In this document: one piece after another, positions 34,428 to 46,108 of the stretch | Layout of the letters: the number at the start of each line of letters is the position of its first letter | Position numbering within the stretch: the stretch's first letter is position 1 | DNA from: Clonostachys chloroleuca | Taxonomy: Eukaryota; Ascomycota; Sordariomycetes; Hypocreales; Bionectriaceae | Direction: 5' to 3' | DNA length: 64,000 nucleotides | Assembly: GCA_037952775.1 (NCBI GenBank) | Contig: JBANAY010000004.1 | Location: forward strand, 7,006,001-7,070,000 | Made by a program: the position numbers and the translations under genes | Notes under the pieces: generated by a model | Database searches by the model: none | Seen by the model: the letters and a program-made list of their open reading frames with translations, nothing else | Told to the model about the DNA's origin: nothing

Positions 34428-34833
34428 GATTTTGTTCTTGTAGAAAGGCGAATCAGGCAGATGATTTGAGTTTACCAGTTTGACTGGACCGCAGAAGGCA
34501 GGTTCTTGACCCCCTTTTATAACTTGCTGGAGGAAAGAGAGGCCAATTTGCATGATGCCTCATTTGTCAGCGCTGGTATGACTAGTATTGTCACATATTG
34601 ACGATCCTCCTAATTTGGTATTGAAGGCCTTGACGATGTCGCTGAGCGAGGTGGAGAGCTTCCCAATTTGGTAATTCTCGCTCAGCGACGATGGATATTT
34701 CCTTATCAGGCACAAACGCCATCGAACGACAACAATCTCGGCAGTATATCAAGAGGCAAGTTGGCTTTTTTCAATCGAGAGGAAATCATTCTAATCTATT
34801 GCAGAACGAAATAGGGCATTCAAAGTCGAGAAA
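34428..34833. promoter_or_regulatory. shared divergent promoter with 12-bp inverted repeat
   Basis: This is the only region between the divergent S33 hydrolase and MFS genes. It holds a perfect inverted repeat, arms GTCGCTGAGCGA (34638-34649) and TCGCTCAGCGAC (34678-34689), 28 bp apart. Such a palindrome is a plausible binding site for a dimeric regulator; an AflR-like zinc-cluster protein is encoded 3 kb away. Confidence 0.5.
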
Positions 34834-36601
34834 ATGTCTACCGAAGCCGAATCTGAGAAACAGCAAGACGCCCAACCTGTTCCATGGGAAGAGGATGCTG
34901 CCAACCCGCAAAACTGGAGCAATCTCAAGAAATCTGTCAATCTGGGCATCGTATCCCTTCTGGCATTCATCACGTACGTTCTCGGTATTATAAAAATGCA
35001 TATGCTTTGAGTATTGACTGCTTGATAGACCCTTGGAATCCTCCATCATCGTCCCCGGCGTCCCCCTGTTACGAGATGATTTCCATGAGACGCGCAGACC
35101 AGTGACTTCCCTGGTTGTTTCCATCTACGTGCTTGGCTTTGCTTTCGGTCCAGTAATCTTGTCGCCTCTGTCGGAACTTTACGGAAGGCGAATTCTCTTC
35201 AATATATCTAACATCGCCACGCTGGCCTTTACGATTGCAAGTGCTGCTGCTCCGAACATCGCATCATTCATTGTGTTTAGGTTCATCGGGGGCAGCTTTG
35301 GGGCTGGGCCTATGAACATTGGAGGTGGTAGCATCGCCGATCAGATCCCTCTTGCAAGGAGAGGGTTTGTGATGTCCATCTTCTTCACAGGTATATTTCT
35401 TGGTCCGGTAATTGGGTTAGTTTTCCAAACGCAGCATGAAGTGTCTTCGAAATCCACTCACACAATACTCTAGACCTGTAATTGGGGGCTTCATTGCGAA
35501 AGCTATTGGCTGGAGATGGGTCTTCTGGATCATGGCGATTCTGGTAAGCACAGCAATGCCCCCCTTCCCCCCCCCCCCTTTCGACTCATAGTGCAATTAT
35601 TGACCTTAAATCATGGATTCAGAAGGGAGTCATTTCTGTAATGACCTTCTTCTTTCTCTCGGAGAGTCATCATCCAACCATCAAAAAGAATATGGTGAAA
35701 AAAGGGTTACGGCCATCTGATGGGATATCCGAGGAACAAAAACCTCATTTCAAGGCGGTATTGTTAAGGTCTCTCACTAGGCCGATGAGGATGCTTTTTG
35801 GCAGCCCAATCGTTGCTGGTCTTTCGTTATACCTTGCACTCATATACGGATACCTGTATCTGCTCTTCACTACCTTCTCGACAGTATTCCCGGAGCAGTA
35901 TGGGTTTGATATTGATATTCTAGGCCTAGCATTTCTTGGCATGGGAGTTGGGTGTGTTTTGGCTTTGGTCCTCTTGTCATGGATGAGTGACTGGGTTCAG
36001 GACAAGCTGACTAAAAAGCACGGCGGGACGAAGCCTGAGTAAGTCTTGTCTGATCTTATGAATCGCCTAGGGAGGAATGCTCACTGACATTTTGAGACAG
36101 ATATCGCTTGCTGCCCATTGTTCTCGGCATCCCGCTGCTCCCAACAGGTTTATTCGTCTACGGCTGGACCGCACAGTACAAAACGCATTGGATAGTACCG
36201 ATCATATTTACTGGCTTCACGGGGGCGGGATTGATTTTCTCCTTCGTGAGTGGCTGAACCGATTTACGTTGGACTTTAAATTCTGACTTGAGGCAGCTTC
36301 CAACTCAAATTTACATGATTGACGCTTTTACAACATACGCCGCAAGCGCTTTGGCAGCAACGAGCGTGGTACGGAGCATCGTGGGTGGTTGTCTCCCTAT
36401 CGCTGGGTTGCCTCTTTACCAGGCACTGGGATACGGTTGGGTAAGTGTTTATCATCGAGTTGGAAAATTAAGATTGCTGACCTATGACAAAAGGGGAATT
36501 CCCTCCTTGGGTTTATTGCTATTTTCGTGTCAATAGGGCCGCTTCTATTCTGGAGGTACGGCGAAGCCTTGCGCAAGAAATATGATGTCAAGTTTGATTA
36601 G
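34834..36601 (+). CDS. MFS transporter, DHA1 (drug:H+ antiporter) type
   Basis: Seven exons: 34834-34973, 35029-35415, 35474-35543, 35623-36038, 36101-36245, 36297-36440, 36494-36601, giving 469 aa. The N-terminus reads [14 protein letters not shown], typical of polyspecific fungal carriers. Helix 1 is followed by [15 protein letters not shown]; the antiporter motif [11 protein letters not shown] (motif A) and GPVIGPVIGG (motif C) are present. Twelve spans are expected in the plasma membrane, exporting small molecules or xenobiotics with proton exchange. It shares a promoter with the S33 hydrolase and lies next to an AflR-like regulator, hinting at export or detoxification of a metabolite. 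Confidence 0.9.
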
Positions 36602-36732
36602 GTGGATGATACCTGAAATCATCCTACTTGATCATGCCACATGTTAGATGCCCGAGACATTGCCGAAAGGCCAAGACTTCGTCTAATGCCTGAGAATTAC
36701 TCCCAGGAATTTATTTAGATTGGATTTGATTT

Positions 36733-37912
36733 TTATTCGGAAGAAGTAGTTACACTCGCTATACTTTGAGATGGGTTAATCTTGTGTACTAGTAGAATAT
36801 ATAGACCCCATTCGTTGTTTTCTAATTGAGACCTGACGCAGTTGAGTCTTTTTGTTAGATTCGCTGCAATATCCAGCAGCCACCGCAAGTTCAATTTCCC
36901 AATATCTCCCAAGTCAAGGGTGCCCTCCTTGAATCTCCTCTCAAATTCCTTTGATCTGTCATGGCATTCATTCACGGATTTGAGGATATCCCGCGCCACT
37001 CGCAAAAGTAACATGCGCTTGAGGGTGATGTCGTCTTCTCGTGAAGCCTGGTACTCTCCCAATGTTACCCGGGGCGCCTGTTCATGTATAAAGGCAGCTG
37101 GATCCTTGGCAATGTTGATGAGCAGAGTGACTTGGCGCTGGTGAAGAAATGACAGATTCATTATCCTGGGGCACCCGGGATCGCAATTGGGGCATGCGAG
37201 ATATTTGCCGGCATAGATAATCGACTGATCGAGCATTTTGAGCAAATTTTCCAATGAGTTCCGCGACGAGTCTGTTTCTATTCCCACAAGTTCGCTGGTC
37301 ATCTTGTGAACGGGAACAAAACACGACTCGGCGCATTTTCCTCGATCGGCAACGTTGGTGGATGGTGGAGGGCTGGGAGGCTCTATCGAGTCAAGAAAAT
37401 CGCTCAAGGAAGGTGAATCTCTTAGCTGATAACCCAGGTGATTGGAAGAGAAAGGTTGGTTCAAGCCATGCTGTTCAGTCTCAATTGCAGCGAGTAGTGT
37501 TAGCTCGTATGAGTTTTCAGACCTATAGGATAAAACACACCTCAATACTCAACATGTCCTGGCCGTTCCACATAAGGCCTGGTGACACGGTCCAATCTGT
37601 AGGTTGGGTAAACAGGGGCATTGCCCCTAAATCAGCGATTGCAGAGGTATGCTGGCTCGTTGGTTCAGTCGCTTTATGCTTCCCTCGACGCTGCGAGATG
37701 CTGTAAATGCAGGCACATGGAGTGGGCGATGCCGTACAGCGTTGGCATGGCTGGCCTCCGGAACACTTGACTCTTAATTTCCGGCAGCCATTACAGGACG
37801 CGTTGAGTTTCCGTACTGATGAGTTTCCTACAGTCGGTGCTGAAGGTGAGCGGCGCGTGTTGATATTCCATCTTGATGTAAGATTGGCTGGCACTCCGTT
37901 CGCGGCAGTCAT
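36733..37912 (-). CDS. AflR-like Zn2Cys6 transcription factor
   Basis: The N-terminus (37912 down) carries SCNGCRKLRVKCSGGQPCQRC then TASPTPC, a C-x2-C-x6-C-x5-C-x2-C-x6-C cluster flanked by basic residues. The second part has the AflR-type C-terminal domain (CAESCFVPVHKM, LLINIAKDPAAF). Proteins of this group drive secondary-metabolite clusters. The join is uncertain: a 49-bp intron 37571-37523 (donor GTGGAA, acceptor CTATAG) gives 376 aa in phase but the donor is poor; a one-base indel near 37530 is the alternative. No polyketide synthase or NRPS is seen in the window, so the target genes would be the adjoining MFS/hydrolase pair or lie elsewhere. Confidence 0.78.
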
Positions 37913-38606
37913 GGGCGCTGTGATGCATTCGGTTCAACCTCAAAGGAAAGCGGACGATGAATGTATTGTGGTAGTGAGAGAGTGAGCGCAATTCTCAGGT
38001 GACGTGGTTTGTTCACTCGATTTGTCAGCATTCTGACGATCAGCAAATGGTGTAACTGCACAAACGTTGGGAGATGGATCTATATATATACGTCCTGGAG
38101 CTTTGAAAGTTTAAGGTTAAATAGACTCATTTGGCATGTACATTGGCGGCTTTATTCATATAAGGGTCGATCTTCTTTGGCTGAAGGCGCATCTAAGGTG
38201 AGGAGAGCCTGTTGACTAACATGCCTCAAACTGGTCCGGGTGCACTTGGTCAGGAGCAGAGGATGAACACTTCTTCTCAGCGTGGTTCATCAAACGCCTA
38301 AAATTTGACGACAAGTATCGGGAAGAGACGTGAGCCTGTTCTCAACATTCTTGACTTAATCTTGGTGTTTATAGTACGGGTGGTGTTCATTCGACCATCA
38401 TCTTACAATGATTGTAATGACTAATCAACCAGAGCTCCGGGGCGCAATAAGCTGCCTGCTGGAGGTTCCTTAATTTTAATTCAAACCCCCACTGTTCATC
38501 CATCTGACAAGATAATGAAAACCATCACCTCGACACACATCAATCGGTATGGTCCATGGTAAATAGTAGTAACTTGATTTGATCCATTTAGTTGATACTC
38601 ACAGAC
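37913..38606. promoter_or_regulatory. divergent promoter region between two Zn2Cys6 genes
   Basis: About 0.7 kb between the AflR-like gene and the next zinc-cluster gene, transcribed apart. No reading frame of note. Confidence 0.4.
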
Positions 38607-40077
38607 ATGCCGCGGAGGAGTCGTGCCTGTGAAGCGTGCAAGAAGCGCCGGATAGGATGTGATCTTGGGCAGCCATCCTGCAACAACTGTCTCAGATCTG
38701 GACGAACATGTTCTGGCCCTGTCGATGGTCCTTTGATTGTCAATCAAACCAGTTCGGTTGTCTCCAAAAGTCGGCGCGCCCGTGTTTCCGTTATTTCAGG
38801 GAGATGTGGCCCAATATCTTCAAAGGCTGATGATCTTCCGCGTCAACCTTCATCATGGGCCATTGAATCCGTCGCATTCACGGGCCAATTCTTCAACTTC
38901 ATCAGTGATCAGAGTCAGAAGCCGTCAAAGGAGTCGTGGATTGTCCAAGCGCACACCAAAGGCGTCGGTCCAGATTCCGCAGCATCGCCCCTGCTCCTTT
39001 CTATCCAGGCCACATCACTTGCTCATTGTGGTGCCGTCACAAAGCACCGTCCGGTCACCAGAGAGGCATGCCGCATGTATGGCATAGCCCTCCAACGGCT
39101 CTTCAAGGCTCTCTCCTTGGGCCGCTATGAATCATCTTCTTCATCTTCATCTTCATCGCCATCGCAGCTTGCAAAACCATTGGAACAGGTGGCCATTGTT
39201 TGCACGGCCGTCATTCTCTCCATCTTCGAGGCCATCCACCCCACGACGACGACTGCCTACGCCACACATCTGGCTGCTGCCTGGCGGATCCTGGGTCTGA
39301 TGGAGGAGGATTCTTTGCTAGGAGCTCCCATTATTGATCAAGCTGCGATACACCTCCAATTCCAAACTGTCAGTCCCGTCTTTATCAGAACAATGTGACT
39401 ATTTAAGCCTAAGTTAACATCGTGGTTAGTTATTCGTAATGGTAGCATACCCTACCCAGTATATGACTTCAGCACCGGAAGCACGGCGGTGGAATTCTCT
39501 GGGCCGCTCGCGGTATCATCATATAACAGACATTTCGACACGCTTCATGATAGACCTCTTCGACCTCGCAGATTTCTTCGCTACACGAAACGGAAAGCCC
39601 GATTATGAAGGCCTCATCAAGAGCGATCCTGATATTGAAGAACGAATCAATGGCCTATGGGAAGAATACAATGAAGAAGCAAGATCCGCTGGGGTCCGCC
39701 TACAATGGACACTAGAGAATGACGAGCAGTGCTACCGTGATGCGTACACAGCTTTTGTCATCGCCTACTTTTCCACGGCGCGACTGCTCCTAGCAGTACT
39801 TCGCATGGACGTCGAATCGAACATAACGGAACCGTGCGATGACATTCTACGGTGCTCCGCCTTCCTCGCAACACGCAACATCGGCTGTGCGTGTCTGCGC
39901 ATGTTTTTCCCGCTCACATTAGTGGCGAGGCTCAGCACCAGCCCTCGTCAGCGCGGAGCGGCATTTCGGTACCTGTCTGGGTGGTTGCAAGATGCTACTT
40001 TCACGGGTCTGAGCATCGTCGCCATCAGATCGGTCAATCCTCATTCACCCGCAAAAGAAGACAGTTTGTTATTGTAG
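38607..40077 (+). CDS. Zn2Cys6 transcription factor
   Basis: Two exons, 38607-39368 and 39430-40077, give 469 aa. Right at the N-terminus lies CEACKKRRIGC, six residues, CNNC, six residues, C (C-x2-C-x6-C-x6-C-x2-C-x6-C). A middle region resembles the fungal-specific DUF3468-type regulatory domain (AVILSIFEAIHP, HLAAAWRILGLM). A run of nine Ser codons lies near residue 175. Nuclear regulator; targets unknown. It is divergent from the AflR-like gene, so the two may be co-expressed. Confidence 0.87.
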
Positions 40078-40213
40078 AATGTATCTAAATACATTTTGGT
40101 ACTAAAACTATAGCGCAAATCTCTAACTACAACCACCGACCTCTTTCCTTGAGAACATGTCCAACACAGAGCAAGAGTCTTACCGTCTTCCTTGATCACC
40201 ATATTGCAATCTC

Positions 40214-40983
40214 TTAGAGATGGAAGATCTGGAGACTCATAAGAGCCAAAAGAACACCAGCAACAGCGGCCTGGAGACCAGAGGCACCGGCTGTTACAGG
40301 GGCGCTGGTGCTAGGGCTGCTAGAGTTGCTGGGACCGGTAGAATTGGTAGGTGTGGCAGTGGTGTTCTCAGTCGTGAACCAGTTCGCAGCAGCGACCTGG
40401 AAATTACCCGCTGCGATAAACTTCTCAAGGGGAAACAGGAGACGGGAGGTGACATCCGCGTAGGTCTGGTTCTCGAAACCGGAGGGCAGGTGAAATTCCG
40501 CCGAGGGGTCGGCCAAAAGCAGGAGGACGTATCGGTGGGGGCCGTAGCCAACAGGAGGCTGGGGGCCAGCATACGGGGCTACATCTTTGGCCGTGGCACT
40601 GCTCTTGTCCCCAGAAGGAATGGAAGCCATCCAGTGGAGGAGAGGAGAGTAGGATCGATCAGCGTCACCCATCGGAGCATCGAGATCTAGCATGGCGACA
40701 ACATGAGCCGAGCTGCTGGAGACATCACCAAAATCGAAACTGGGCGCAACAGCAGTATCTATTTGCCATGAGGCACTCATTATTAGTCTTGGAGTCTTCA
40801 GCGCTTTGATATAGTGGCAAATATACCTTCTAGCTTGATAGCGTTACCAGCAGTGACGGCAGTATTTCCGAACTTGACGGTGAAGGTCTTGGTCGTTGCA
40901 GGCGAGAAACCAGGAGGAGTCTGGGCCATGGTAGGACCAACGATGGCCAGAGAAGCTACTGTAGACAGAACGGCGAGCTTCAT
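40214..40983 (-). CDS. GPI-anchored PEBP-like (YbhB/PBP) secreted protein
   Basis: Two exons, 40983-40827 and 40758-40214, give 233 aa. A signal peptide (MKLAVLSTVASLAIVGPTMA) leads into a phosphatidylethanolamine-binding-protein fold: VVAMLDLDAPMGD (ligand-site DxDAP) and GPHRYVLLL. The end is Thr/Ser-rich with a hydrophobic tail (LQAAVAGVLLALMSLQIF) as for a GPI anchor. It should be attached to the plasma membrane or wall. Fungal members of this secreted type have no firm function; lipid or small-ligand binding is plausible. Confidence 0.88.
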
Positions 40984-43801
40984 TTTGGAGTGATTAGGCT
41001 GGGGTGATTTTGAGGTTGGGGAAACAAGGAATTGAATATGGAAATTCCAGCTGAGGTTCTGACTGGGTTCATATCGCCAAATGACCGTTACTCTCCTATC
41101 CTTTTATATGAGTCTCCCAACTAAACATATTGGGCCTACGAAATCCGCCGGCTTGTAAAGTCCGAATGCGAGTTTCGTCCGTCGCGTCTGTGAATGAGTT
41201 GAACTAGAGTAGATGCTTATTTCCAGCAGATATCAGCGCTAGCGAAACCTACCCAAAATGGAATAGTCGTTCAGCATTAACTGTGGAATATAACTAGCCC
41301 CTGCTCATTTCGTGAAAGGTGCCATAAGCGAAAGGCTGGTGATTGGGATATATGTATATGGGAGTAAGGCTAAGTCCGCAGCTTGCCAGTGAAGGAGTTG
41401 GATGGACTCTGACCTGCACATAAAGGTTGGTAAGAGTTGCATGCTCATCTTACTTCAGAAGTTAACATCCGGACTCTCGATCATATTCGGATTAAATCGA
41501 CAGCCGCTGTAAATTTAGGCACCTGGTTCTGGCTAGACTTCGGCATCAGCTCCCCATTGGGAATTCTAGCTCCCTGGCTGCGCTTCTCCTTCATCCATCT
41601 ATATCGCTTTCACTATAATAGATATCCCCCAACTCAGCTACAGTCCCTCTTAAGAAGACCATCGATATCCGTAATAGACTTGAATCTAACACGTAGCTAT
41701 TGGAATAGCAACGGGGAGATATTAGGCCTTTCCCTCTATCTCTCTCCTTTTGCCTCTACACACATCTGGCGTGACCACTTTTGCGGGGACCCGACTATTG
41801 ATTAGAAGAAATATTAGCCTTTTCGTGCAATTTAATTAGATGACATCTAGAGGCGGGTTTACCATGCATCGAAGATTGCCGCAGCATTGCCGGTACTGAT
41901 TGCACCTCATATTTCTTCTCACGCAAGGTAGTCCAGAACCTTTGCGTGCTTCCAGAAGCGCAAAGAAGGCAATAATAAGAACAAGAAGTTTCATTTTGAA
42001 CGCGAGGGCTAGGGAGGGGTGGAATTTTGTCTATTGGATAAAGAGGATGCTGAGTGTGATGGGATTTCCAGACAAGAAGAAGGGTATAACTAGCTATTTT
42101 ATAAATTTTCTACTTGGGGATCTTGGGGAAATAATAATTCGTACGTGTAAATTGTGAATATCTATGCGGTATGTTTAATTTCCCAACAGAGCAAGGTTGT
42201 ACGATGGAATCCCTTATATAAAAGAAATAATGAAGAATGTCTCTTAGCTTTAATCAAGATTCCCACTACATTTAGTTGCCACTTGAGTGAGGATTCAATA
42301 GGCATGATAGTGGGTGTATGATTCCAAATAAGGGATATTGTGCGTGTAATTGCTAAAAACTAATGGAACTTTAATACCTCGTGCATTATGGGCAGGTGAC
42401 ATTTATAGATGTGCCATCTAGCCGGCAATCCTTCATAATGAGTACTTTGGTAACCATTCCATGGATAAATTACAACAACAAGACCCCGTCGATTGGGTCG
42501 ACTGACTGAGGTTAAATTTGCCCCGAGATGCTTCTCTTGAAGACTACAGTTGTTATTTATGCCTCACCAGCAGATCAGGCTGTTATACCGGGCCATTCAA
42601 CATGCGGATCCCTCAAGACGACATTATTTTTAAACTTATGTTTGCGTGTTCTTTGAGCTGTAGAGTATCTCCTAGTTATTTGACTCGATCAATACGCGAA
42701 CAGTAGCCTATGTTGATGATAGTGCGCTAGGAAATTTCTCTATCCTTTTTGGAACGATATATATACCTATCTATGACGGCATTCATGGTTAAAATCACCG
42801 TGTAACGTATGTGCATTGTGCATGTCCAATATCTGAGCTAAGCCCTCCTGCTGGCTCCCTCGAAATTCTTCTGCATCTAAGGCCCCCTTTTCAGGGTCCA
42901 TAGCGGCCATGGAACTTCTCCTTTGTTCACAGGCGAAAGTTTCTTCATCGCTGCGATTCTCATCGGCATCGAAGCCTGCCTCGAACGTTGACGTTCACCC
43001 GATCATTTCTCCCGCTGTTGGAATGTCGCTGTCTCGAGTTATCGACCTATTCCACGTGACTCCCCTTGATCTGGCTTCGCCCCCCGCCATCGAGCGAAGG
43101 GCCACCGGTTTGATGGATTCCGAACATGTTATTGTAGTTGCTCGGGTCGCGAGTCGCCCGCCTGTTGAGGCATTGTCGGTAGAGAGGGCGGCAGACGGGA
43201 ATCCCGATGTGCTAAACCGAGGATCATTGCCAAAAGGGGTTCGAGATGCCTTTTTGCAGGCGCGGCAATCACCCCGAAGTTTAACGTTTGCTAGTGCTAC
43301 TGTAGCCAATCTGAATACTAATTTTAACGCAGCCAGCGACCTACCTTAGGCATAGTAGCAAAAGCAAGTTGACTGCCTCTGCTGAATGGCGACGGCTCAA
43401 GGAAGCAAGCTTGGTAGGTTCAGGCCGTGACTAATAGCAACTTTCTTGGAGAATCAGAGCCGCCGATATGAATAGGCAGCATCAGTAATTGAATTATTCA
43501 ATAGGCTAGTGCCTAGTTGTAATTTGAACATTCTGGTTTAATCAAGGTAGACGAACTTTCGAAGGTGTGCCATTTGGCACGTCTTCAGTATACGATTAAC
43601 TGGAGTAGCTGAGTGAATGGAGGTATTGTAGGATATTGAATTGGGGAGTTTGAAAGCAATAATACTAGTTACCACTTTTACTCTGAGAAACTTATATACT
43701 GCCCACTTTCCGTCATTCTAATCTCGCTCATTGCCGTGGCTATAAAGCGATAAAATAAATTTGATCACCTACGAATAGGCTCAATTAGCCTACTAACACG
43801 A
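40984..43801. other. AT-rich gene-poor stretch
   Basis: 2.8 kb with no supported gene. AT-rich with many short stops, except a more GC-rich island at about 42850-43340 that is open on both strands (plus 42909-43349, minus 43309-42995) yet shows no family signal. It may be decayed coding or transposon sequence. Confidence 0.45.
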
Positions 43802-44375
43802 TTATAAATCCCAAATTTGAACGTAAGGAACCCAATATAGGGGTAAATCCTCCATCAAATCCAAATCTCTGGAAATCTCTCGGTCCTACTGTTATCTCCT
43901 GGCTTGGATGTTGTAATAGGGCGTCCCTTGAACAGTTGTCTTCTTTCAAAGTTGCCGCTGGATGAGTTGTCTTGTTCACATTTTCCTCAATCCATGAACC
44001 CCGAAGCTTTACGCTTGCACGACGAAGGCCTTCACTAATAGACTAGTCTGTCATCTTTTGGTCTTGTATCCACTTGCATGTCATGGAGGCAGCGTCAATA
44101 CAAGACTTGTAGTTTACTTCCCACAAGGTTCCGATAACATGACGGAAGCCAGATATTTGTTACGCAGCAATCAGATGCAATGTCTCACCGATAAGCCTAT
44201 TGGCCTTTACTTGCCCAGTCCCACAGGCTGAGAGACAGGCAAGAAACGGTCTACGATCATGGAGGCTCGTGTTGAAGAGTTCTTCTACCGCCAAAGGCAC
44301 ATCAAGTAAAACTAGGGAGCCTTGCGAAGGACTTTCTCAGTCGGTGTTTCCGTGACCAGCAAAATGGAATTATTG
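43802..44375 (-). pseudogene. decayed CHAT-domain protease fragment
   Basis: Read on the minus strand, the pieces form a CHAT (caspase-like HetF/TPR-associated) domain in order: HFAGHGNTD with the catalytic His, then SLVLLDVPLAVEELF, RRPFLACLSACGTGQ with the catalytic Cys, SGFRHVIGTLWEVN, ISEGLRRASVKLRG, and finally PLYWVPYV in another frame. In-frame stops interrupt it after GNTD (TGA), after HLIAA (TAA) and after KMTD (TAG), and at least one frameshift precedes the end. It lacks its N-terminal TPR part. It is a dead relic of a TPR-CHAT type gene, a class linked to fungal NLR-like and cell-death systems. Confidence 0.85.
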
Positions 44376-44477
44376 TTGGTAAAGTTTCGTCTTTCATATG
44401 ACACATTGGATGGTGTTCGTGTCTATGATTGTAGAAAGTCTAGTGACCATGCGAAACTGGCCTTTCACTTCTCTATG

Positions 44478-46108
44478 CTATAGCTTAGACTTGGGAATGC
44501 CTGCCTCCTTCTCAGCTGCGAGCCTCTTTCTCTTCCATCCGTCGATCTTTATTTGTGGCATGCCCTGCCAAATCTTCAGCCACTCAGGGTCAAATTCAGG
44601 TAGCTTTCGTCCGTTTGTCCCAGGAGCAGGGTCTCCTGCGATATCTCTGAGGAATTCGAAGTACTCCTCATAATTAGGTGCGATGCTATAGTAATTCTTT
44701 CCTCCTACCTTCTCCTCTACTCGTTTTCGCTCCCATTCAAGCTGCTCAGGGATAGGCGGCAGTGGTTTGGCTCGCCCAGCAAGGTGCCGCGCTACGGCCA
44801 CGGCCTGCCACTCGTATGCCCGGAATGTGAAGCCTCCGCCAAGCTAAAAGATTGGATTGTCAGTCTTCAAAACTCGCGGACCATAGCTGTGAAAGCACTT
44901 ACCATGCCGACGAAGGTCAGCGACGGGTCTTCGATGTTCCAGGTGTGCTGATACACTCCAGGAAGACGACGGTAAGCGTTTAGAACTCGCTTCTGAACTT
45001 CAGGGAGGAATGGCACGCTGAATGTGTAGCCGGTTCCGAATATCACATGGTCGACCTTGCTCAGAGTTGATCCATCGGTGAAGTGAACATCACCAGTGAT
45101 TGGATCAAGTTTGCTGATGCCCTTTTTCACCTCGATTTTGGGATGCAAGAATGGTTCCCAACCGAAAGCCGGGATGGGTTCCCCCCGAATCGCCACCGTG
45201 ACCGGCCCTTGCACGACATCCAGGATCTCGTGCGCTATCTCGCTCGAAGACACCGAGGCGCCCACGATAACAACCCTCTGCAAACTATCAGTGAGCAACG
45301 GACAACTTTGAACATAAGAGGAGACTCTCTAACCTTTCCCTTGAAGGTTTCGGCTTTTCGATAGTGCTTGCTGTGGAGGATAGAGCCCGGGAAGGCCTTG
45401 TCAAACTCCACCAAGCCCGGTAACTCTGGGAACCAAGGCACATTGTAGTGTCCAGTTGACACAACCAGAGCATCGAATGTCTCACGCCACCAGTAATTGC
45501 GGCCGTTCACAATCTTCCGGAGAGTCAGTACCCATTCGCCGTTGACCTTCTCGGCCTTCTCAACTGTGGTATCTAGTTCAAGCAGCTTCTCGTAACCCCC
45601 GCGGGAGAAGATACCCTCAATCCAGCCGCGAATGGTCGAATGGTGCCGAAAAGGGGCACCTGGGCCAAACTCTTCTAGTGTTTTCTCAGACAATGTCTCG
45701 GGGAGTGGTTCCTGTGTAAAACTCATGAGAGAAGGAACAATATTGCTGTGAAGGTTCTCGTGTATGGCCGTATCAGAGAATCGGTGCTGGTGGCTGTTGA
45801 CCGCTTCTGATACCGGAGTAACAGCAGGAAGTTGTGTGGGGATAGAGACTGCCGCATCTGCGTTGCCGGATATGAGGTCGCTGAGCGACGGGACTCCAAC
45901 TGGTAGGTGAGGCGTGGGGAACCTTGGCCGAGTTAAGATCTATTCACAGAAGCTTGAGTTCTCGGACTTACCATGTCCCTCCGATGCCGGATCTCCTCTC
46001 GAACACGCGGATAGTCTGGAAAACCCCTTCTTTCGAGAGAGCATCGGTTGCAATGGCGCCGCTAGGGCCAGCACCGATGACAGCCACTCGACTCACCTTG
46101 GTAGACAT
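44478..46108 (-). CDS. flavin-containing monooxygenase
   Basis: Four exons, 46108-45972, 45922-45334, 45277-44903, 44843-44478, give 488 aa. The FAD site is VAVIGAGPSG (residues 8-17) with GGTW; the first intron ends so as to give GGTWFPTPHLP. The NADP site is VVIVGASVSSSEIAHE, and the linker VSTGHYNVPWFP stands for the FMO signature. It should use NADPH and O2 to oxygenate N or S atoms of small molecules, probably in cytosol or ER; no terminal membrane anchor is visible. Its substrate is unknown. Confidence 0.9.

Noticed and set aside
45876..45892. Second copy of the GTCGCTGAGCGA palindrome arm
   Set aside because: It lies inside the monooxygenase coding sequence (codons for Ser-Leu-Ser-Asp), so chance similarity is enough.
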